Translations under genes and position numbers: made by a program
Part shown: in pieces, positions 8,237 to 12,414 of the stretch
Layout of the letters: every line of letters begins with the position of its first letter
Numbering within the stretch: the first letter of the stretch is position 1
Notes under the pieces: generated by a model
Told to the model about the DNA's origin: nothing
The model's database searches: none
The model's input: only the letters and a program-made list of their open reading frames with translations
NCBI GenBank assembly: GCA_900617975.1
Contig: UZAE01014728.1
Coordinates: 1-12,414, forward strand
Origin: Rodentolepis nana
Taxonomy: Eukaryota; Platyhelminthes; Cestoda; Cyclophyllidea; Hymenolepididae
DNA: 12,414 nucleotides
Reading direction: 5' to 3'

Positions 8237-8434
8237 ATGCTTTCTGTCATTTATCATAAGAATTCAAATCATTCGATGATTGCAAAGAGGATGTTCCTGT
8301 TAGATCCCACTTACCAAACTTTTGGTGAGCGCTTAGTTGGTAAGACTAAAAAGTTGCAGATAAAAAAAAGTGATGAAGAACTAGGCCGATACAATCCATT
8401 ATTGGAGAGTGGTCTAGATTACACCAGCAATTAG
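8237..8434 (+). CDS. Unidentified 65-residue ORF, possibly a terminal exon
   Basis: The frame reads MLSVIYHKNSNHS... and ends ...ELGRYNPLLESGLDYTSN before TAG. The composition is mixed and protein-like rather than low-complexity. The first ATG has a poor context; the third Met (8291, A at -3) is better, and a weak acceptor-like GCAAAG precedes it. I recognise no domain. The frame ends 16 bases before the retroposon at 8451, so that insertion would lie in its 3' UTR if the ORF is real. A chance frame of this length is expected several times in the window. Confidence 0.25.
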   Translation: MLSVIYHKNSNHSMIAKRMFLLDPTYQTFGERLVGKTKKLQIKKSDEELGRYNPLLESGLDYTSN

Positions 8435-8478
8435 TATTGGTATTTTTATTTATTTATTAATTTCAAATGGCAGGCTTT

Positions 8479-8580
8479 ATGATATTTATCATTAGCCCTT
8501 AAACTTTGACTTCAGCTTCCCCAAGGGTAATGATATTTATCATTAGCCCTTAAACTTTCACTTCAGCTTCACTCCCCAAG
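8479..8580. repeat. 51-bp tandem duplication next to the retroposon tail
   Basis: ATGATATTTATCATTAGCCC begins at 8479 and again at 8530, with the following TTAAACTTTSACTTCAGCTTC also shared. The second unit leads into CCCCAAGGGGGGGGGG. Confidence 0.75.
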
Positions 8581-8743
8581 GGGGGGGGGTACATATTACA
8601 GCCCATGGGTGGGGGGTACATATATAGCAGTTAATTAATAGCAGACATTAGCAGTCTTCTTGCTTCCCAGTATCTTTGGCTTTCCTGTAGCTGTCTTCTT
8701 GCTTCCCAGTATCTTGGCTTTCCGTCGTTGTCTTTAGGACTGG

Positions 8744-9546
8744 ACACCGAATCAGGTGCCCTATCGTTGTCTTTAGGGCTGGACACCGAATCAGGGGGGG
8801 CTGTCCTTGTCTTTAGAGCTGGACACCGAATCAGGTGGGTCTGCGTTGTCTTTAGAGCTGGACACCGAATCAGGTGGGTCATCACCATTTCCTCCGCTAG
8901 ACACCGAATCAGGTGGGTCTTCTCCATTTCCTCCTTTGAACACCGAATCAGGTGGGTCTTCTCCATTTCCTCCTGTATACCAGTATCTTTGGCTTTCCGT
9001 ACTTGTCTTTAGGGCTGGACATCGAATCAGGTGGGTCTTCTCCATTTCCTCCTCTGGTGAACACCGAATCAGGTGGGTCTTCTCCATTTTCTCCTGTAGA
9101 GAATCAGATGGGTCTTCTCCATTTCCTCCTGTAGGTTTCACATCAGGTGGGTCTTCTCCATTTCCTCCTGTAGGTTACAGATCAGATGGGTCTTCTCCAT
9201 TTCCTCATGTAGGTTACATATGGTGGGTCTTCTCCGTTTCCTCCTGTAGGTCACATAGACAGGTGGGACTTCTCCATTTCCTCCTGTAGGTTACATAGAG
9301 TATATGTGGGTTGAGTGTATACTCTCAATCTGTGAAGGTGTTTTGATTGTATACTCCTAATCTGTGAAGGTGCTTCGCCAGATTTCCTCCTGTAGGTTAC
9401 ATAGAGGGCATGTGGGTTGATCGCTAGACACCGAATCAGGTGGGTCTTCTCCATTTCCTCCTTTGAACACCGAATCAGGTGGGTCTTCTCCATTTCCTCC
9501 TGTATACCAGTATCTTTGGCTTTCCGTACTTGTCTTTAGGGCTGGA
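8744..9546. repeat. Minisatellite of 39-bp units
   Basis: ACACCGAATCAGG recurs at 8744, 8783, 8823, 8862, 8901 and 8940, a 39-40 bp period, followed by TGGGTCTTCTCCATTTCCTC in later units. Degenerate units continue to about 9290 and resume at 9428. Early units contain CGTTGTCTTTAGRGCTGG instead of the TTCTCC part, so there are two unit subtypes. A 125-bp block, 8895-9019, is repeated exactly at 9422-9546. The open frames on both strands follow from a period divisible by three and are not taken as genes. Confidence 0.9.
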
Positions 9547-9735
9547 TCCCAGTATCTCTGTCTTTCCGTCGTTGTCTTTAGGGCTGGACATGAAAGTAGG
9601 TTACATATGGGTGGGTCTTCTCCGTTTCCTCCTGTAGGTCACATAGACAGGTGGGACTTCTCCATTTCCTCCTGTAGGTTACATAGAGTATATGTGGGTT
9701 GAGTGTATACTCTCAATCTGTGAAGGTGTTTTGAT
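9222..9735. repeat. 126-bp exact segmental repeat within the minisatellite block
   Basis: 9222-9347 and 9610-9735 appear identical (offset 388). Each carries CCTGTAGGTTACATAGAG and TATACTCTCAATCTGTGAAG. Smaller duplications of AATCTGTGAAGGTG follow. The pattern indicates repeated recent block duplications rather than single-unit slippage. Confidence 0.8.
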
Positions 9736-9810
9736 CTAATCTGTGAAGGTGTTTTGCCAGGCAATCGTGTCCGGTAAGTGGTCTAAACTCAACAACGGCT
9801 TCAATTCTTG

Positions 9811-9965
9811 GCCAGTCAGCTATGTTGGAGAGTGCCACTGTCCACTGTTTCTCCTTACCAGTCGGCTATGTCGGAGAGTGCCACTGTTTCTCCTTTGTTC
9901 GAGCTTTAATTTCGTTGCACATTGAGGTCGGTCTCTCCTATAAGTTCGTTGCACCTTGAGGTCTG
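9811..9965. repeat. Two short imperfect tandem duplications
   Basis: CCAGTCRGCTATGTYGGAGA with GTGCCACTGT occurs twice (about 9811 and 9858), and TTCGTTGCACMTTGAGGTC occurs twice (about 9911 and 9945). They lie between the minisatellite and the right end of the 8451-10008 element. Confidence 0.7.
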
Positions 9966-10020
9966 GAATTCTCTTCTGATTAATCCCTTCATTGTGTGAT
10001 TTGATTTGGGTATTTTTATT

Positions 10021-10297
10021 ATCTCTTTCACTGTTCACACCGGTTCTGGGCCTATTTTGGAGTGAATAAAGATTGGATTCATTGACTCATATTGAAGATT
10101 TGAATCATTTTATGATAGAAAATCACTAATCTTGATCATTTTCCTTGAACTGTCTCTTTGGTTGTTAAGCCCTTTTTTATACATTAAAGATAGTACATGT
10201 TATTGACTTTTGTCAATTAATTTTCTTGCAATTTGACTAATAAAGCTTAGGAAAAACCTCTGATATTGGCAGCTTATCTTATTCAATCGAAAGTGTG
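10021..10297. other. Spacer, no gene seen
   Basis: It contains one AATAAA at 10065-10070 but no upstream coding frame that I would trust. Otherwise it is AT-rich and unremarkable. Confidence 0.45.
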
Positions 10298-10369
10298 TGG
10301 CGGATTGCTACGCTAGTAAAGCCTGACCGACTCAGAAATCTCTATGGCAGTTTCTCCAACATCTACCTA

Positions 10370-10531
10370 GACTCCCAGAACAAGCTAAGCTATAGCCCAG
10401 CTATGAAAGACTCCCAGAACCAGCTAAGCTATAGCCCAGCTATGAAAGGATTCCCAGAACAAGCTAAGCTATAGCCCAGCTATAAGGGACTAGACTCCCA
10501 GAACAAGCTAACCTATAGCCCAGCTATAAGG
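10370..10531. repeat. Tandem ~39-44 bp units (four copies)
   Basis: Units start at 10370, 10409, 10449 and 10493, each with CCCAGAAC, AGCTAAGCTATAGCCCAGC (ACC for AGC in one) and TATRA. The units ending GCTATAA contain the inverted repeat TATAGC-CCA-GCTATA. Confidence 0.9.
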
Positions 10532-10536
10532 GAAGA

Positions 10537-10616
10537 GACGCGTAGCACGGAGCACGTTTATTCAGGACGTATATTCGACGTGTAGCACGGAATACGTTTA
10601 TTCAGTACGTATATTG
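10537..10616. repeat. Two 40-bp tandem units
   Basis: GACGYGTAGCACGGARYACG with TTTATTCAG and ACGTATATT occurs at 10537-10576 and 10577-10616, with few mismatches. Confidence 0.9.
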
Positions 10617-10625
10617 ACAGCGAAT

Positions 10626-11080
10626 TGTGGTGTTTGGCAAAGCGATTAGTTATCAGATAACTCTAGCATAATTCGCGTGAACATTAATAGCTAAATATTT
10701 CTGAGTAATATTCTATAGCAAGATTTCTATTTGGTCATTGATGAAGTGTCCCACAAGTGATCATAAATAGGATTGTAATTTTAATTACATAAAATGAGAC
10801 AGGTTGATAATTATATTATATGAAAAGACTAGAGTATAAAACTAAAAAACAAAATTGCTTTATCTCAACTAGCTAATTAATACAATGGTGAATGTAATGA
10901 TAAATGCTAAAATAGGGTAGGGTTGATAGAATAGAAAGAAATTCAATAGAAATTCGATAGCTAAAAATGGTTGAGAACGTATGGGCCAATAAAAGTGAAG
11001 ATGTCTTCATTTAAATCGATTTATGGTAAAATGTAATAATAAAAATAGTACATCGAGTAAGGTTAGCACCAATAATACTG
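10626..11080. other. AT-rich spacer between the two dispersed repeats
   Basis: No coding frame. A 15-bp dyad AGTTATC-A-GATAACT at 10648-10662 contains two opposed GATA motifs. This length is expected by chance about once in a window of this size. Confidence 0.45.
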
Positions 11081-11238
11081 TAGCGGATTGCTACGCTAGT
11101 AAAGCCTGACTGACTGAGAAATCTCTATGGCATATTCTCCTACATATAGCTAGACTCCAAGAGCCAACTAAGCTATAGCCCAGCTATAAAGGAAACAGAC
11201 GTATCGCACGGAACATGTTTATTTAGTAAACACAGCGA
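11081..11238 (+). mobile_element. Dispersed repeat, copy 2 (single modules)
   Basis: TAGCGGATTGCTACGCTAGT then AAAGCCTGAC, AGAAATCTCTATGGCA, one CTAAGCTATAGCCCAGCTAT module and one CGCACGGAACATGTTTATT module follow in the order seen at 10298-10625, ending near ACAGCGA. It is the unexpanded form of that repeat. Confidence 0.65.
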
Positions 11239-11448
11239 GTTTAGTCATATCCTGGCGTGCGTGATGTAATGACTCCCATCAGCTATAGTGCGTCAACTGT
11301 ATATTTAAACAAAAACACTGCTTCTGGATACTCCATATTTTTTGCATTCATTTTTGCTTATAAAAAAGCCCACACCAATGGCTAATCAAGTAAAAAGCAA
11401 CATAGTTGGATTTCACATTAAGGCAACCGATTGGCTAATTGGGTAATT

Positions 11449-11592
11449 TTAGTACGCAGCTTGAAATGCCGGGGAAACAGTTAAGGCTATACCATTCTCA
11501 CCTGGCTCCATAATTTGAATGATTAATGGATTTGCTTCGTTTGGACCATTCGTAATCCGATCGGTTGCCGTAACTATGGAAAGCAGGACCAT
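11449..11592 (-). CDS. Hypothetical 47-residue ORF behind a promoter-like segment
   Basis: On the minus strand, ATG at 11592 opens MVLLSIVTATDRITNGPNE and ends ...PAFQAAY before TAA. Upstream on the same strand are ATTGG (inverted CCAAT), TATATAAAA starting at 11664 and an initiator-like TTCAGTC with its A at 11629. No ATG lies between that site and the ORF start. The frame stays open back to 11640. The N-terminus is mildly hydrophobic but short for a signal peptide. No AATAAA was seen close downstream and I recognise no family, so this may also be an exon or chance. Confidence 0.25.
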   Translation of the reverse strand: MVLLSIVTATDRITNGPNEANPLIIQIMEPGENGIALTVSPAFQAAY

Positions 11593-11975
11593 ATAGTAGA
11601 TTAAGGTAGATGCTATCTGAACAAAGACTGAATTCAGGCATCAAAGATCGGATATTTTTATATAAAAATATTCCAATCGGGTTGATATGCCTACATTAAA
11701 TAAATTAAATTGCCAAAATTGTCGAAATTAATCTATAAGTACTAACTTCTACCAAATTTAAATAAAATAGACAAATAATTAACAAAAGCCTACAATTTAT
11801 TTCATATTGTCGCGGCATGTAAATTGCAATTCCAAATGCAAATGGCAGCTCCCATAGTGTTAAACTAATGGTAATGAAGTTAAATCTCCATAATGAATTC
11901 TCTCAATTAACAGGGACTAACTTACATATGTAAAAAAACACGACAAATCAAGGAACAAATGATGCTGCAAATCAA

Positions 11976-12110
11976 CTACAGAATTTTATAATAAGATGAT
12001 CTTCCAAATGAATTAAGGGTTAAAAAAGCTTTTTGAACACATACAGTTCGTGCAAGAGGAATCATTACCCAATCATACAAAGAACCAGATTGCATATTCA
12101 TTCGGAACAT
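11976..12110 (-). CDS. Hypothetical 44-residue ORF or exon
   Basis: On the minus strand, ATG at 12110 opens MFRMNMQSGSLYDWVMIPLA and ends ...GRSSYYKIL before TAG. Composition is protein-like. No splice site, promoter or homology that I can see supports it, and a plus-strand frame of similar length overlaps it, so it may be chance. Confidence 0.15.
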   Translation of the reverse strand: MFRMNMQSGSLYDWVMIPLARTVCVQKAFLTLNSFGRSSYYKIL

Positions 12111-12224
12111 AACAACAAAAATTCAGCATAACCAGAAAAGAACGTATCTCTGCAGATATTTAAATGGAAGGCGTCTTGTTCGTTGATGTACCAAACTCCT
12201 CTCTTTAACGGATTGAGTTTAGTG

Positions 12225-12283
12225 AAAGCTTAGTTGGTAAACAGAGCATTTTACCATGTCAAGCACCAGTCTTTCATATCCCT
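12225..12283 (+). pseudogene. Degenerate tRNA-like segment
   Basis: AGCTTAGTTGGTA, then AGAGCATTTTACC and a CTTTCATATCCC end resemble a tRNA D arm, anticodon arm and T arm with a 4-base insertion. Stems do not close and the B box is poor. It overlaps the possible minus-strand exon, and the two readings cannot both be strong. Confidence 0.2.
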
Positions 12284-12308
12284 TGCTTTCGACTTCCTCC
12301 ATTTTCTC
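12256..12308 (-). CDS. Possible minus-strand exon
   Basis: On the minus strand, an acceptor-like ATTTTACCCAG precedes GAG AAA ATG..., reading EKMEEVESKGYERLVLDM, and then GTAAAA can serve as a donor. Without the donor the frame runs to TAA at 12219. The charged, helical-looking peptide and purine-rich coding bias look genuine, but I cannot join it to another exon in the window and do not recognise the protein. Confidence 0.25.
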
Positions 12309-12414
12309 CTGGGTAAAATGGTGCACAGTTGATACATTTCTTCATGTATTAGTTCACAACAAAATTAATCACATTAAAGTCTCATTATTAACAAATAGAA
12401 TTATTGGGAAATTC

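Larger units (their letters stand above)
8451..10008 (-). mobile_element. Retroposon-like insertion (~1.56 kb) with internal 39-bp minisatellite
   Basis: The left end has a TTTATTTATT tail and then CAAATGGCAGGCTTTATG, TTATCATTAGCCCTT and ACTTCAGCTTC, matching the tail region of the element at 1540 in order. GGTATTTTTATT occurs at 8439-8450 and again at 10009-10020, a candidate 12-bp target-site duplication, though the motif is AT-simple. A G10 run follows the shared region as in the other family. The rest of the body is unrelated to that element. No ORF is credible. The right boundary is uncertain. Confidence 0.4.
10298..10625 (+). mobile_element. Dispersed repeat, copy 1 (expanded modules)
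   Basis: It opens GCGGATTGCTACGCTAGTAA then AGCCTGAC and AGAAATCTCTATGGCA, and closes near ACAGCGA. Two internal modules are amplified: a GACTCCCAGAACAAGCTAAG unit (four copies) and a GTAGCACGGAnnACGTTTATT unit (two copies). The same parts occur in the same order at 11081-11238 as single units. Strand is arbitrary. I found no target-site duplication and no ORF. Confidence 0.6.
11239..12414. other. Right-hand region, no confirmed gene
   Basis: Besides the short minus-strand frames listed separately, it holds a 20-bp AT-only palindrome at 11652-11671 and AT-rich sequence. It could be intron and 3' exons of a minus-strand gene beginning beyond the window, but I could not build a consistent model. 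Confidence 0.4.

Noticed and set aside
8631..9493. Long open frames on both strands over the 39-bp array, encoding repetitive peptides such as THLIRC or DTESGGSS
   Set aside because: The period is divisible by three, so any stop-free frame stays open along the array on either strand. No flanking gene signals or non-repetitive domain support translation.
9743..10038. Overlapping ORFs on both strands at the right end of the 8451-10008 element
   Set aside because: They cover short tandem duplications, overlap each other on opposite strands and show no protein signature.
10065..10070. AATAAA as a polyadenylation signal
   Set aside because: No trustworthy coding exon lies upstream on the plus strand, and the hexamer is common in AT-rich sequence.
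10300..11130. Possible hammerhead ribozyme in the dispersed repeat (CTGAC...GA with GAAATC)
   Set aside because: The core reads CTGACCGA or CTGACTGA rather than CTGANGA, and I could not form the three stems around the GAAA.
11652..11671. 20-bp AT-only palindrome as an independent signal
   Set aside because: A- and T-only palindromes are frequent in AT-rich DNA. I keep it only as context for the TATA-like motif.

Overview
The window is AT-rich eukaryotic DNA, probably from an invertebrate. The evidence is a kinase gene broken by GT-AG introns, minisatellites and dispersed elements with target-site duplications, and no bacterial gene organisation. A small-genome lophotrochozoan such as a parasitic flatworm would fit the mixture of one extremely short intron with long ones, but nothing here names the organism.

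The one confident gene lies at 4641-7571 (+). It encodes a cyclin-dependent-kinase-like Ser/Thr kinase in four exons, joined as 4641..4959, 4982..5138, 5274..5526 and 7182..7571 (372 residues). Subdomains from the glycine loop to the subdomain XI arginine are present. The spacing and short motifs resemble the transcriptional CDKs (CDK9/CDK12) most. The first intron is only 22 nt. A strong 3' splice acceptor and a 7-codon upstream ORF precede the start codon, and an AATAAA signal follows the stop.

Region by region: 1-48 is the end of a retroposon copy running out of the window. 49-1520 has no supported gene, only a candidate promoter and splice donor near 380-500. 1523-3617 is a repeat block: a short retroposon with a 17-bp target-site duplication, a second copy expanded into a 16-unit minisatellite, and a 434-bp perfect duplication that stops at the single N (2205), probably an assembly false duplication. 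3618-4570 is non-coding apart from a tRNA-like relic. 4571-7650 is the kinase gene, whose long third intron holds a 23-bp palindrome and a short antisense ORF. 7650-8236 is empty as far as I can see. 8237-8434 is an unidentified ORF. 8451-10008 is a second retroposon-like insertion that shares its tail with the first but carries a different 39-bp minisatellite. 10298-11238 holds two copies of a third dispersed repeat, one with expanded ~40-bp modules and one with single modules. 11239-12414 has several short minus-strand open frames with some gene-like context, none proven.

The most unusual themes are the 22-nt intron, the shared ~39-40 bp unit length in arrays of unrelated sequence, and the pattern of dispersed elements existing in both single-unit and expanded forms.
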